Counted from the stretch's first letter, positions 25,740-34,637 are shown. The stretch is DNA of 64,000 bases from Pseudomaricurvus alcaniphilus (GCF_011440395.1 NZ_JAAOIX010000001.1:952680-1016679); one strand, 5' to 3'. Translations and numbers: made by a program. The notes: a model not told the origin generated them from the letters alone.

Positions 25740-26720
25740 TTGGCCATGCTGATGGTGACCGCCGTCGCCATCGCCTGGACCCGCGACCTGTTCGCCGCTG
25801 TGATGCTGGCGGGCCTCTACGGTCTCGTGTCGGCCAGCTTTTTTGTCGCCATGGACGCGGTGGACGTCGCCTTTACCGAAGCCGCCGTGGGCGCGGGTAT
25901 CACACCCCTGTTGCTGCTGGTCTCCCTGAGGATGACCGGACAGCGCGAGGCGGCGTCCCACAACCACCCCTGGGCAGCACTGGCGATCGTCGTGGTGGTT
26001 GGCGTGCTGCTGGTGCTGGGGGAGCAGGACATGCCCGCCTTCGGTTCCCCCGACGCGCCCGCCCATCAGCACGTGGCGCCGCACTATCTGCAGCAATCCG
26101 CCGCGGAAATCGGCATTCCCAACGTGGTCACCTCGATCCTGGCCAGCTACCGGGCGTTTGACACCCTGGGCGAAGTCGCCGTGATTTTTACCGCCTGTGT
26201 CGGGGTGCTGGCGCTGCTGGTCAGTGGCCTGCCGCCCGATGAGCGCGCCCGGCCCCACGCGCCCCACTCCACCATGGAAGACCAGATCATCCTGCGGGTG
26301 GTGGGCAAGATTCTGATCCCGCCAATCATGCTGTTCGCGCTCTACGTGCAATTTCACGGCGAGTACGGCCCGGGCGGTGGCTTCCAGGCCGGCGTCATCT
26401 TTGCCTCGGCGGTGATCGTCTACGTGATGCTGTTTGGCCTCGACGCCGCCGCCAGGGTAATGAGCGTCGCCTGGCTGCGGTTTGCCGCCGCCTTCGGGCT
26501 GCTGTTGTACGGCGCGGTGGGCGTGGTCTGCCTGCTGGCCGGCGAGCGTTTCCTGGATTATCACGCCCTCCTGCCGCAGCCGATCGCGGCCCAGCACACG
26601 GGCATTCTGGTGATTGAACTCGGAGTGGGCATCACCGTGGCGGCGGTGGTGATCCTGCTGTTTTTTGCCTTTGTCGGGCGCCTGTCCCGGCCTGCCCTCC
26701 CAACCCGACACCAGGAGTAA
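25740..26720 (+). CDS. Fused MrpA C-terminal (DUF4040) and MrpB-type antiporter subunit
   Basis: About 326 aa with roughly ten membrane helices. Residues 1-75 match the DUF4040 tail of MrpA (RDLFAAVMLAGLYGLVSASFF, DVAFTEAAVGAGITPLLLL), and about 180-320 match MrpB (IILRVVGKILIPPIMLFALY, GPGGGFQAGVI). The two are usually separate genes, as in MbhD/E/F of membrane-bound hydrogenases, or the first is part of a much larger MrpA. The start is uncertain. TTG 25740 is taken, but hydrophobic codons continue upstream to the stop at 25707 without ATG, GTG or TTG; ATG 25746 is the alternative. Confidence 0.88.
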   Translation: MAMLMVTAVAIAWTRDLFAAVMLAGLYGLVSASFFVAMDAVDVAFTEAAVGAGITPLLLLVSLRMTGQREAASHNHPWAALAIVVVVGVLLVLGEQDMPAFGSPDAPAHQHVAPHYLQQSAAEIGIPNVVTSILASYRAFDTLGEVAVIFTACVGVLALLVSGLPPDERARPHAPHSTMEDQIILRVVGKILIPPIMLFALYVQFHGEYGPGGGFQAGVIFASAVIVYVMLFGLDAAARVMSVAWLRFAAAFGLLLYGAVGVVCLLAGERFLDYHALLPQPIAAQHTGILVIELGVGITVAAVVILLFFAFVGRLSRPALPTRHQE

Positions 26721-26729
26721 AGCCTTCCC

Positions 26730-27080
26730 ATGATTCTGGATCTCTACAATTACTGGATCGTGGTGGTGTTGATGATGGTGGGGCTGTTCATCATCGTCTC
26801 CCGTGGCAACCTGGTGAAGAAAGTCATCGGCCTGAACATTTTCCAGACCTCCGTGTTCGTGTTTTACATCAGCCTGGGCAAGGTAGAGGACGGCAGTGCG
26901 CCGATCCTGTCCGACAGCGTTTCAGTCTACTCCAATCCCCTGCCCCATGTGCTGATCCTGACCGCCATTGTGGTCGGCGTCGCCACCACCGCGTTGGGCC
27001 TGGCACTGGTAATTCGCATTAAAGAGGCTTACGGCACCGTTGAAGAGGACGACATTCAAACTCTCGATGACCAACAATAG
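26730..27080 (+). CDS. mnhC: Na+/H+ antiporter subunit C (MnhC/MrpC, NuoK-like)
   Basis: This 116-aa protein has three membrane helices and the NuoK-like layout: VGLFIIVSRGNLVKKVIGLNIFQT near 19-42 and PLPHVLILTAIVVGVATTALGLAL near 71-94, with the buried acidic and His positions typical of MrpC. It lies 9 bp after the fused A/B subunit. MrpC contacts the ND-like subunit D. Confidence 0.93.
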   Translation: MILDLYNYWIVVVLMMVGLFIIVSRGNLVKKVIGLNIFQTSVFVFYISLGKVEDGSAPILSDSVSVYSNPLPHVLILTAIVVGVATTALGLALVIRIKEAYGTVEEDDIQTLDDQQ

Positions 27081-27092
27081 AGCCCATCAACC

Positions 27093-28583
27093 GTGCTGAC
27101 CCATCTGCCCATTCTCCAGGTTATCGTGCCGTTACTGGCCGCACCTTTGTGCCTGATGCTGGACGGCAGCCGCTTTGTCTGGGCCTTCGCCCTGCTGGCG
27201 AGCCTGCTGGCCGGTGTGATCAGCGGGCTGCTGCTGTGGCAGGTTGAAACCGGCGGCACTCTCAGCTATGCCCTCGGCGGCTGGCAGGCCCCCATCGGCA
27301 TCGAGTACCGCATCGACCTTCTGAGCGCTTACCTGTTATTGATTGTCAGCGCCATGGGGACGCTGGTTCTGCTGGGCGCCTATCGCAGCGTCAATAAGGA
27401 GCTCGCAGCCGGCGCCCGCACCTACTTTTACGTCGCCTACCTGCTGTGCCTGGCCGGCTTGCTGGGTATTGTCGCCGCCGGCGACGCCTTCAATGTGTTC
27501 GTGTTTCTGGAGATCTCTTCCCTCGGTTCCTACATTCTCATCAGCCTGGGCCGGGATCGGCGCGCTCTGTGGGCGGCCTTTCAGTACCTGGTTGTGGGCA
27601 CCATCGGTGCGACCTTTATCCTGATCGGGGTGGGCTTCCTGTACGCCATGACCGGCACCCTGAACATGATGGATCTGGCCCAGCGCATTCCCAGCGTGTC
27701 GGAGTCGACCACCGTGCTGGTAGCCTTTACCTTCCTGGTAGTGGGCGTGTGCCTCAAGCTGGCCATGTTTCCGCTGCACGTGTGGCTGCCCAATGCCTAC
27801 GCCTTTGCGCCTTCAATCGCCACCGCGTTTCTGGCCGCGTCCGCCACCAAAGTGGCGGTCTACCTGCTGTTCCGCTTCAGCTTCGGCGTCTTCGGCGTAG
27901 CGCTGACCGAATCCATCCTGCCGCTGCAAGAGGTGTTTATCGGCCTCGGCCTGGCGGGCGTGTTCGTCGCCTCGCTGGTGGCGATCTCCCAGCACAACAT
28001 CAAGCGCATGCTGGCCTATTCCAGCGTCGCCCAGATCGGCTACATGATTATCGGCTACGGGCTCGACAGCCAGGCCGGCACCACCGCGGCCCTGCTGCAC
28101 CTGTTCAACCACGCGCTGATGAAGGCCGCCCTGTTTATGGCGCTGGCGGCAGTGGTTTACCATCACGGCAGCGTGCTGCTCAAGGATCTGGCGGGGCTGG
28201 GTACCACCATGCCCTGGACCGCGGCGGCACTGGTCGGCGGCGGGCTCAGTCTGATCGGCGTGCCCTTGACCGTAGGTTTTATCAGCAAGTGGTACCTGGT
28301 GCAGGCGGCGCTGGAGCAGGATTTGTGGTGGCTGGCCCTGCTGATCGTGGTGGGCTCGCTGCTGGCGATTGTCTATGTCTGGCGCATGATTGAGCCCATG
28401 TATTTTGCCCCCGCGTCAAGCGACAGGCCGCGCTCGGTCGGCAATACGCCGGAGGCGCCGCGCAGCCTGCTGCTGGTGATCTGGATCCTGGTGGCCGCCA
28501 ACCTCTACTTCGGTATCGACACGCGCCTGCCGGTGGGTATCGCCGAGGCCGCGGCGCAACAGATCTTTGGAGTGCGCTTCTGA
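27093..28583 (+). CDS. mnhD: Na+/H+ antiporter subunit D (MnhD/MrpD), first of three ND2/4/5-like subunits
   Basis: This 496-aa polytopic proton-antiporter-fold subunit has about 14 helices. Landmarks include LEISSLGSYILISLGRD near 140, with the conserved helix-5 Glu, KLAMFPLHVWLPNAY near 220-235 (key Lys), and KRMLAYSSVAQIGYMI near 300-315. It starts with GTG 27093, 12 bp after mnhC, and its TGA overlaps the ATG of the next gene. It is the closest of the three ND-like genes to canonical MrpD. It forms the proton/cation half-channel. Confidence 0.93.
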   Translation: MLTHLPILQVIVPLLAAPLCLMLDGSRFVWAFALLASLLAGVISGLLLWQVETGGTLSYALGGWQAPIGIEYRIDLLSAYLLLIVSAMGTLVLLGAYRSVNKELAAGARTYFYVAYLLCLAGLLGIVAAGDAFNVFVFLEISSLGSYILISLGRDRRALWAAFQYLVVGTIGATFILIGVGFLYAMTGTLNMMDLAQRIPSVSESTTVLVAFTFLVVGVCLKLAMFPLHVWLPNAYAFAPSIATAFLAASATKVAVYLLFRFSFGVFGVALTESILPLQEVFIGLGLAGVFVASLVAISQHNIKRMLAYSSVAQIGYMIIGYGLDSQAGTTAALLHLFNHALMKAALFMALAAVVYHHGSVLLKDLAGLGTTMPWTAAALVGGGLSLIGVPLTVGFISKWYLVQAALEQDLWWLALLIVVGSLLAIVYVWRMIEPMYFAPASSDRPRSVGNTPEAPRSLLLVIWILVAANLYFGIDTRLPVGIAEAAAQQIFGVRF

Positions 28584-30049
28584 TGAGCCTGGGATTGCTG
28601 CTCCACGCCACAATAGTTCTGCCGCTGCTGGCGCTAGTCGGTATTCTGCTGTTGCGCGACCGGCCCAACCTCCGTGACGGCGTTTCCCTGGTCGCCGGCG
28701 TGCTGGTGTTCGCCTGCGTGGCCACAATTTATCAGCGCTTTACCGCGGGCGAGCGGATCGAGCTCACCTGGTTCGAGATCCTGCCCGGGCTCAGCCTGAG
28801 TTTCTCGCTGGAAGCCCTCGGCCTGCTGTTCGCACTGGTCGCCGGCTTTCTCTGGCCGGTGACCACCCTCTACGCCATCGGTTATATGCGCGGCCACGGG
28901 GAGGCCAACCAGACCCGCTTCTACCTGTTTTTTGCCCTCGCCATGGCCGCGGTGTTCGCCATCGCTTTCTCCGCCAACCTGTTTACCCTGTTTATCTTTT
29001 ACGAAGTGCTCACCCTGAGCACCTATCCCCTGGTCACCCATGCGGGTACGGAGAAGGCCCGTAAGGGCGGCCGCGTGTACCTGGGCATGCTGCTCGGCAG
29101 CTCGATCCTGCTGTTACTGCTGGCCATCATCGCCACCTGGACCCTGGCCGGCACCCTGACCTTTACCGCGGGCGGCATTTTCCCCGACGACACCCCGGCC
29201 TGGGTGTTGTCAGTGCTGCTGGCGCTGTTCGTGTTTGGCATCGGCAAAGCCGCGATCATGCCCGTCCACCGCTGGCTGCCGGCAGCGATGGTGGCGCCGA
29301 CGCCGGTCAGTGCGCTGCTGCACGCGGTGGCCGTGGTCAAAGCCGGAGTCTTTACCCTGCTCAAGGTCTGCGTGTTCGTGTTTGGGGTCGATACCCTGCC
29401 CACGCTGCCGGTGACCCAATGGCTGATCTATCTGGCGGGGCTGACCATTGTGCTGGCGTCGCTGGTGGCCCTCTACAAAGACAACCTCAAGGCGCGGCTG
29501 GCCTATTCCACCGTCGCCCAGCTGGCCTACGTCACCCTGGGGGCGCTGGTGGCCACCGAGCTGGCGATCGCCGGCAGCGCCCTGCACATCGCCATGCACG
29601 CCTTCGGCAAGATCACCCTGTTCTTCTGCGCCGGCGCCATCATGGTCGCCTGCCACAAGACCGAGGTCAGCCAGATGCAGGGGCTGGGGCGGGTGATGCC
29701 GGTGACCATGACGGCGTTCCTGGTGGCCAGCCTCAGCATCATCGGCCTGCCCCCTGCCGGCGGCACCTGGAGCAAATGGCTGCTGATCGGGGGCAGCCTG
29801 GAGGCCGACCAGCAGCTGATGGTGGCAGTGCTAATCACCAGCTCACTGCTGAACATCGCCTATTTACTGCCCATCCCGCTGCGGGCGTTTTTCGGCAGTG
29901 CCTCCGACGACGGTCACGGGCCGGAGCGGTCGGTGCGGGAGGCGCCACTGCCCGCGCTGATTGCCCTGGTGATCACCGCCGTCATGTGCGTTGGGCTGTT
30001 TGCCTTTCCCAACGCGGTGTTTGACCTGGCCCAAAGGATCTACGGTTGA
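28583..30049 (+). CDS. Second ND-like (proton-conducting) subunit of the antiporter
   Basis: This 488-aa polytopic protein belongs to the proton_antipo_M fold. It carries FTLFIFYEVLTLSTYPLVTH near 135-154 (helix-5 Glu), KAAIMPVHRWLPAAMVAPTPVSALLHAVAVVKAG near 220-253, and RLAYSTVAQLAYVTLGAL near 303-320. It more resembles HyfB/MrpA-N or MbhH relatives than canonical MrpD. It overlaps mnhD by 1 bp (TGATG junction) and precedes a small 2-TM gene. Confidence 0.88.
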   Translation: MSLGLLLHATIVLPLLALVGILLLRDRPNLRDGVSLVAGVLVFACVATIYQRFTAGERIELTWFEILPGLSLSFSLEALGLLFALVAGFLWPVTTLYAIGYMRGHGEANQTRFYLFFALAMAAVFAIAFSANLFTLFIFYEVLTLSTYPLVTHAGTEKARKGGRVYLGMLLGSSILLLLLAIIATWTLAGTLTFTAGGIFPDDTPAWVLSVLLALFVFGIGKAAIMPVHRWLPAAMVAPTPVSALLHAVAVVKAGVFTLLKVCVFVFGVDTLPTLPVTQWLIYLAGLTIVLASLVALYKDNLKARLAYSTVAQLAYVTLGALVATELAIAGSALHIAMHAFGKITLFFCAGAIMVACHKTEVSQMQGLGRVMPVTMTAFLVASLSIIGLPPAGGTWSKWLLIGGSLEADQQLMVAVLITSSLLNIAYLLPIPLRAFFGSASDDGHGPERSVREAPLPALIALVITAVMCVGLFAFPNAVFDLAQRIYG

Positions 30050-30051
30050 CC

Positions 30052-30357
30052 ATGAACAGCGAAACGCCCGGTTTCTTCTACAAGCCCGACAACATCAAAC
30101 GCATTCTGCGCGTCTTTTACGTCTGTTGCGCGGCACTCCTGCTGCTGGACCTGGTGATACACCGCCACGTCGAACACCCCTGGGAGCGATTGATCGGCTT
30201 CTACCCGCTCTATGGCTTCATCGGTTGCGTGGTGCTGGTGCTGGCGGCCAAGGCCATGCGCAAGCTGCTGATGCGGGATGAGCACTTCTACGAACGTGAG
30301 CCGCAGGTGCGGGACCTGGTAACAGACAAAACGGATGAGCCCCATGTGGATCACTGA
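30052..30357 (+). CDS. Small two-helix membrane protein of the antiporter operon
   Basis: This 101-aa protein has two hydrophobic helices (about 19-37 and 49-67) between charged ends (NSETPGFFYKPDNIKRI... and DEHFYEREPQVRDL). I do not recognise a named family, though a gene of this size and position occurs in related Mrp-like operons as far as I recall. It starts 2 bp after the upstream stop, and its last 23 bp overlap the next gene. Such tight coupling suggests a structural or assembly role. Confidence 0.78.
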   Translation: MNSETPGFFYKPDNIKRILRVFYVCCAALLLLDLVIHRHVEHPWERLIGFYPLYGFIGCVVLVLAAKAMRKLLMRDEHFYEREPQVRDLVTDKTDEPHVDH

Positions 30358-32053
30358 ACTCCCCTCATTCGTCTATTTCTACCTCGGTGCCCTGCTGCTG
30401 CCACTGCTGCCGGGCAAGGCCCGCAACGTCCTGTTGCTGCTGATACCGCTGCTGAGCGGCGTGTTTCTGTGGCAGCTGCCCGAGGGCAACCACTGGCAGA
30501 CCACCCTGCTGGGTTTTGAACTGACGCCGTTTTACACCGACCGGCTCAGCGTGCTGTTTGGCTACGTGTTTCACATCGCAGCGTTTATCGCCATCGTCTA
30601 CGCCCTGCACGTGCGCGACCTTTTGCAACAGGTCGCCAGCCTGCTCTACGCCGGCAGCGCCCTGGGCGCGGTATTCAGCGGCGACTTACTCAGCCTGTTC
30701 GTGTTCTGGGAAATGCTGGCGGTCACCTCGGTGTTCCTGGTGTTCGCCCGCCGCACGGAGCGCGCCTACCGCGCCGGCATGCGCTACCTCACCATCCAGG
30801 TGGTGTCGGGCCTGCTGTTGCTGGTGGGCGTCATCCTCCACGCCCAGGTGACCGGCAGCCTGCGCTTTGAGTGGATCGGCCTCGAGCAAGAGGGGCCTGC
30901 CGCCATCGCCGGCTGGCTGATCTTTATCGCCTTCGGTATCAAATGCGCGTTCCCGCTGCTGCACACCTGGCTCACCGACGCCTACCCGGAAGCCACTCCC
31001 ACCGGCACCATCTTTCTCAGCGCCTTCACCACCAAGGTGGCGGTCTACGCACTGGCGCGGGGCTACGCCGGCACCGATCTGCTGATCTACATCGGCGCGC
31101 TGATGACCTGCTTTCCCATCTTCTATGCGGTGATCGAAAACGACCTGCGCCGGGTACTGGCCTACAGCCTGATCAACCAGGTGGGCTTTATGGTGGTGGG
31201 CATCGGCATCGGCACCGCCCTGGCGCTCAACGGCGCGGTGGCCCACGCCTTCAACGATGTTATCTTCAAGGGCTTGCTGTTTATGAGCATGGGCGCAGTA
31301 CTGCACATGACCGGCAAGATCAACGGCTCGGAGCTGGGCGGACTGTACAAGTCCATGCCCAAAACCACGATCCTCTGTCTCGTCGGCGCCGCGTCCATCT
31401 CGGCGTTCCCGCTGTTCAGCGGCTTTGTCAGCAAATCCATGGTGATGTCGGCGGCGCTGGCGAACGACCACCACATCATCTGGCTGATGCTGCTGTTCGC
31501 CTCGGCCGGTGTCTTCCACCACGCCGGCATCAAGATTCCCTACTTCGCCTTCTTTGCCCACGACTCCGGCATCCGCACCACTGAGCCGCCCACCAACATG
31601 CTGATCGCCATGACGATCGCGGCGGTGCTGTGTGTCGCCATCGGCGCCTACCCGCAGATGCTCTACAGCCTGCTGCCGTTCGAGCTGGGCTACTCCCCCT
31701 ACGACGCCACTCACGTGCTGGCACAGACGCAGCTGCTGTTCTTCTCCGCGCTGGCGTTCGTGTGGCTGAACCTGCGCGGCATGTACCCCCCGGAACTGCC
31801 CTCGGTCAACCTCGATGCCGAATGGCTCTACCGCCACCTGCTGCCGCGCCTGCTGCAGCGCATCATGCGCCGCTTCTGGGCGGTGGATGCTCTGCTGCGC
31901 CAGTGCCTCAAGCGCGGCCTGGTACTGTTTGGGGATCACCTGCACACCTACTCCGGCCCCCAGGGGATCCTGGCCAAGACCTGGCCCACCGGGCGGGTAG
32001 TGTTCTGGGTGGCGGTGATCCTGGCGCTGTTTTTGGTGTTGAGTCTGTTTTGA
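30335..32053 (+). CDS. Third ND-like (MrpD-type) subunit of the antiporter
   Basis: This 572-aa polytopic protein has the proton antiporter fold: LLSLFVFWEMLAVTSVFLVFA near 118-138 (helix-5 Glu), IKCAFPLLHTWLTDAYPEATPTGTI near 207-231 (functional Lys/His) and RRVLAYSLINQVGFMVVGIG near 271-290. After the core, a roughly 100-residue extension ends with a membrane helix (VVFWVAVILALFLVLSLF), possibly an anchoring amphipathic-plus-TM arm as in NuoL-type subunits. It is the last gene of the operon, followed by a REP-like half copy. Confidence 0.9.
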   Translation: MSPMWITELPSFVYFYLGALLLPLLPGKARNVLLLLIPLLSGVFLWQLPEGNHWQTTLLGFELTPFYTDRLSVLFGYVFHIAAFIAIVYALHVRDLLQQVASLLYAGSALGAVFSGDLLSLFVFWEMLAVTSVFLVFARRTERAYRAGMRYLTIQVVSGLLLLVGVILHAQVTGSLRFEWIGLEQEGPAAIAGWLIFIAFGIKCAFPLLHTWLTDAYPEATPTGTIFLSAFTTKVAVYALARGYAGTDLLIYIGALMTCFPIFYAVIENDLRRVLAYSLINQVGFMVVGIGIGTALALNGAVAHAFNDVIFKGLLFMSMGAVLHMTGKINGSELGGLYKSMPKTTILCLVGAASISAFPLFSGFVSKSMVMSAALANDHHIIWLMLLFASAGVFHHAGIKIPYFAFFAHDSGIRTTEPPTNMLIAMTIAAVLCVAIGAYPQMLYSLLPFELGYSPYDATHVLAQTQLLFFSALAFVWLNLRGMYPPELPSVNLDAEWLYRHLLPRLLQRIMRRFWAVDALLRQCLKRGLVLFGDHLHTYSGPQGILAKTWPTGRVVFWVAVILALFLVLSLF

Positions 32054-32087
32054 TATCAACACGTCCTACTTAGTAAATAACGCGCAA

Positions 32088-32127
32088 GACTGGCGATCGG
32101 TTAATATTTAATCCCTCCGTCCTGTTT
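32088..32127. repeat. REP-like element, right-end half copy
   Basis: GACTGGCGATCGGTTAATAT followed by TTAATCCCTCCGTCCTG matches the right ends of copies at 4311, 24404 and 39603. It lies directly after the antiporter operon and marks the border to the mosaic region. Confidence 0.7.
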
Positions 32128-32226
32128 AGCGGCGATTTCTACTAAACACTCCTTGTGCTGCGGACTTTACAAGACCTACTTAGAGACCTAATGTTAGGGC
32201 TTATCGTCCGCAATTCAGGAAACACA

Positions 32227-32475
32227 ATGACACATGTGATACTTACTGAAATTGCCGCCAGCATTTCGGAACTTAAGGCCAACCCAATGAAAGTCATCGC
32301 CAGCGGCAAAGGTATGCCTATAGCTGTCCTAAACAGGAACAAGCCAGCTTTCTACTGCGTTCCCGCGGAAGCTTACGAAGCCATGATGGACCTCATCGAG
32401 GACAAGGAGCTACTCAAGCTCGCCAAAAGCCGTATCAAGGATGACAGCGTCAAGGTGAGCATGGGCGAGTTATGA
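32227..32475 (+). CDS. Phd/YefM-type (StbD-like) antitoxin
   Basis: This 82-aa protein has a Phd/YefM-like N-terminal DNA-binding domain (ILTEIAASISELKANPMKVIASGKGMPIAVLNRNKPAFYCVP) and a helical toxin-binding tail (YEAMMDLIEDKELLKLAKSRIKDD). The start at ATG 32227 fits the family. The frame is open upstream to 32155, but those residues do not fit. It is followed with overlap by a RelE-type reading frame, so the pair is a type II toxin-antitoxin module that probably represses its own promoter. Confidence 0.88.
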   Translation: MTHVILTEIAASISELKANPMKVIASGKGMPIAVLNRNKPAFYCVPAEAYEAMMDLIEDKELLKLAKSRIKDDSVKVSMGEL

Positions 32476-32764
32476 GCTCGCTTTCAAGAAAAGTGCGCTT
32501 AAAGAGTGGAAGAAGCTTGGGCCACCAGTGCGCAATATACTCAAAAAAAAGCTGGCGGAAAGATTAGAGAACCCTCATGTACCTTCCGCCGCAATCAGCG
32601 GCGGCTCAAACTTATATAAGATCAAACTGCGACAACTTGGCTACCGACTGGTTTATAGCGTTTCCGACTCTACTGTCACAGTTACCGTCTTAGCTGTTGG
32701 AAAAAGAAACCGAAATGAAGTCTATGACTTAGCGCTTTCACGCAAAGGCACCGACAAGCCATAA
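32459..32764 (+). pseudogene. RelE/ParE-type toxin, start codon apparently lost
   Basis: The frame encodes SYELAFKKSALKEWKKLGPP then VRNILKKKLAERLENPHVPS and KLRQLGYRLVYSV, a complete RelE-like toxin core with the expected C-terminus. Between the in-frame TGA at 32456 and this core, no ATG, GTG or TTG occurs; the codon before SYEL is GCG where relatives carry ATG. Only the GTG at 32528 is available, and starting there would delete the first beta-alpha-alpha portion. I therefore call it a decayed toxin beside an intact antitoxin. A sequencing error or a rare start codon is the alternative. Confidence 0.65.
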
Positions 32765-32780
32765 CGTTGTAAAGGGGGAA

Positions 32781-33065
32781 ACAATCGACCTCGCCAAAGG
32801 CTCTGCCGTGGGCTATATCGCCAAATACATTGCCAAAAATATTGACGGTGAAAACGTGGGGGCCGACCTGTAAGACCTGGACGCCATTGAAAGCGCTACC
32901 CGCATCCGTGCCTGGGCTTCTAACTGGCGCATACGGCAATTTCAGGCCCTAGGCGACCCCAGCGTTATCGCCTGGCGGGAGGCGCGGCATTTTGCCAGCA
33001 GTGAGCATGCCGACAAGACTATGGATCGCATTGTCGACGAATCACTTAAAGCCCCTAACCATTGA
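32781..33065 (+). pseudogene. Fragment of a P2-type phage replication protein (gpA-like)
   Basis: One frame reads KGSAVGYIAKYIAKNIDGEN, then a TAA stop at 32871, then ATRIRAWASNWRIRQFQALG and DPSVIAWREARHFA to a TGA at 33065. The tyrosine-pair YIAKYIAKNIDG and RAWAS..IRQFQ..G segments are characteristic of P2 gpA rolling-circle replication endonucleases. About 95 of roughly 750 residues remain, with one internal stop, so it is a remnant of a lost prophage or satellite. Confidence 0.75.
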
Positions 33066-33141
33066 TTGACACAATAACCTAACACCGACACAACTCAATA
33101 ACCTAATACCGGGTTAACACAAAACCCTAACGAAACGAAAA

Positions 33142-33474
33142 AGGATTAGCGATGGCCACGCCCGCATCATCGCCGGCGAAAATCCCGGCGCAGCGGTCGA
33201 AAAAGACCATAGTGACTGGTATCAGGAGCTGTTCCGGCCAAGCGTTACTGCCGGTCTGTTAAAACCTGCCGACCTCGCCAGTTACAGAAACGATCAGGTC
33301 TATATCCGGAATTCCTACCACGTCCCACTGCGTGTGCAGGCAATGCGTGAATCTATGCCGGTCTTCTTCGATCTACTCCGGCAAGAGACCGACCCGGCGG
33401 TGCGCGCAATCCTCGGGCATGTCGTCTTCGTCCATATCCACCCCTACATGGGTGGCAATGCCCAAGCCGTATCG
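33142..33474 (+). pseudogene. Fic family protein fragment
   Basis: The frame reads DGHARIIAGENPGAAVEKDH..., YRNDQVYIRNSYHVPL and then HVVFVHIHPYMGGNAQAV. HIHPYMGGN corresponds to the Fic motif HPFxxGNGR, but it is altered (GGNAQ) and broken off exactly where the convergent hydrolase gene ends. Both the N- and C-terminal parts of the protein are missing. It differs in subfamily from the intact Fic gene at 37139. Confidence 0.72.
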
Positions 33475-34227
33475 TCAAGCCGATTTCAGGATTTCGGCAA
33501 TGGTTGCCAGCGCCAGCGAATTGGACGGAAACGCAACGTGGCTGGAATCGATCTCCACATGAATGACATGATCCATAGTTGCCAGCTTCGCCACACCGTC
33601 GCCGACAATCCCATCGCGCTTGCTGTACACCACGTGGGTCCTGACTGACGCATCGCTGCGCTGCGCCCTCTGCAGCCAACCATCGAAATCCTGCTCCTCG
33701 AGCGGTACCTCACTGCCGCTGAGGCGGCGCATCAACATAAACAGGCTGGTGCCGCGCGGGTCGCCAAACGGTGAGCCCAGGGTAATGACCTGCCGCACTT
33801 TTTCCGGAATGTGACCCGATGCATCATGAGCATACAAGCCTCCCATGCTCCAGCCGATCAGGCTCAGGGGTTGCTCAACATCCCGATGCAGCGTCTCGAC
33901 CCGCTCGATCACCGCCCGGGTCATGGTCTCGCGAAAACGGGTGGCGTCATCGATACTCCTGATGCGGTCTTCAGCGGCCTCCAGATTGCGACCCAGCTCC
34001 AATCCATACACTGCATAGCCAATTTTCCTGAGAAAGTACTGCAATAGCCGGGTAGCTCCGTCTGCGGCCCCGTAGCCGGGTAGAACCAGCACCGGATGGC
34101 CATCGCCACCCCGATGCTGCCTGATCAGTCGCGGCAAACGCAACACCGACAAGCCTGTCTCCAGGCCCGCCCGCGGAAGTTCGGACAGTGCAAGACTGAG
34201 TGAGGGGGGAAGCGGGTGTGCGTTCAT
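33475..34227 (-). CDS. Alpha/beta hydrolase (lipase/esterase-like)
   Basis: This 250-aa protein has the alpha/beta-hydrolase fold. VLVLPGYGAADGATRLLQYF near 47-66 is the oxyanion-hole region, the nucleophile elbow is GWSMGG near 124-129, and the catalytic His is probably in SSHVAFPSN near 231. No signal peptide is obvious. It resembles cytosolic or membrane-associated PGAP1/lipase-like hydrolases. Its 3' end abuts the Fic fragment, so the gene may mark the far side of an insertion. Confidence 0.85.
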   Translation of the reverse strand: MNAHPLPPSLSLALSELPRAGLETGLSVLRLPRLIRQHRGGDGHPVLVLPGYGAADGATRLLQYFLRKIGYAVYGLELGRNLEAAEDRIRSIDDATRFRETMTRAVIERVETLHRDVEQPLSLIGWSMGGLYAHDASGHIPEKVRQVITLGSPFGDPRGTSLFMLMRRLSGSEVPLEEQDFDGWLQRAQRSDASVRTHVVYSKRDGIVGDGVAKLATMDHVIHVEIDSSHVAFPSNSLALATIAEILKSA

Positions 34228-34502
34228 ATTGCGATCTCGAAGAAGTGAATAACAGACACTTTACGCAGGCCATCGCGTACGGATCACATATACCCTGAAC
34301 TGCGCACGTATGCTGCCACGTCCGCCCCTGGCAGGAGCCGGAAATCAACACCTGCCAGCAGCCATCCCGCCCTCTCAAAAACACTCCAATAAATATTATA
34401 AGTCATTGTTTTTGTTTACTTTATTAATCATAAAAACTGACCTTAAGCACCACTTCAGGACCCTAAAATGGTATAATTAAAGCTTGGTACGGAGGACAAA
34501 CC
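34228..34502. other. Intergenic region with candidate promoter
   Basis: No gene. It is AT-rich at 34385-34480 and contains a good -10 box TATAAT at 34472-34477, but no clear -35 hexamer 17 nt upstream. GGAGG at about 34491 follows, before ATG 34503. Confidence 0.5.
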
Positions 34503-34637
34503 ATGCTCTTGCCAGACTCTGCTGAGGTGCACCAGGGCGGCTCAACGGAGATTCAAAAATGGCCTGCGGCGACGATTTACCCCCGGCGCGACACCAAACC
34601 GTGGCTGTCGCCGTCCCCACTGGCAGACGTCAGTTGA
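34503..34637 (+). CDS. Possible small ORF (44 aa), unrecognised
   Basis: MLLPDSAEVHQGGSTEIQKW begins 8 nt after a GGAGG ribosome-binding site and about 25 nt after a TATAAT box, so a small protein or leader peptide is plausible. The composition is unremarkable and no family is recognised. Confidence 0.28.
   Translation: MLLPDSAEVHQGGSTEIQKWPAATIYPRRDTKPWLSPSPLADVS

Noticed and set aside
25662-26711. 349-aa minus-strand frame across the MrpG/MrpA-B genes
   Set aside because: His/Gln/Gly-rich low-complexity shadow; the plus strand carries clear Mrp subunits.
30686-32062. 458-aa open frame on the minus strand antisense to the third ND-like subunit
   Set aside because: Composition is dominated by Gln/His/Arg/Gly with no fold; it is a shadow of a GC-rich membrane-protein gene.
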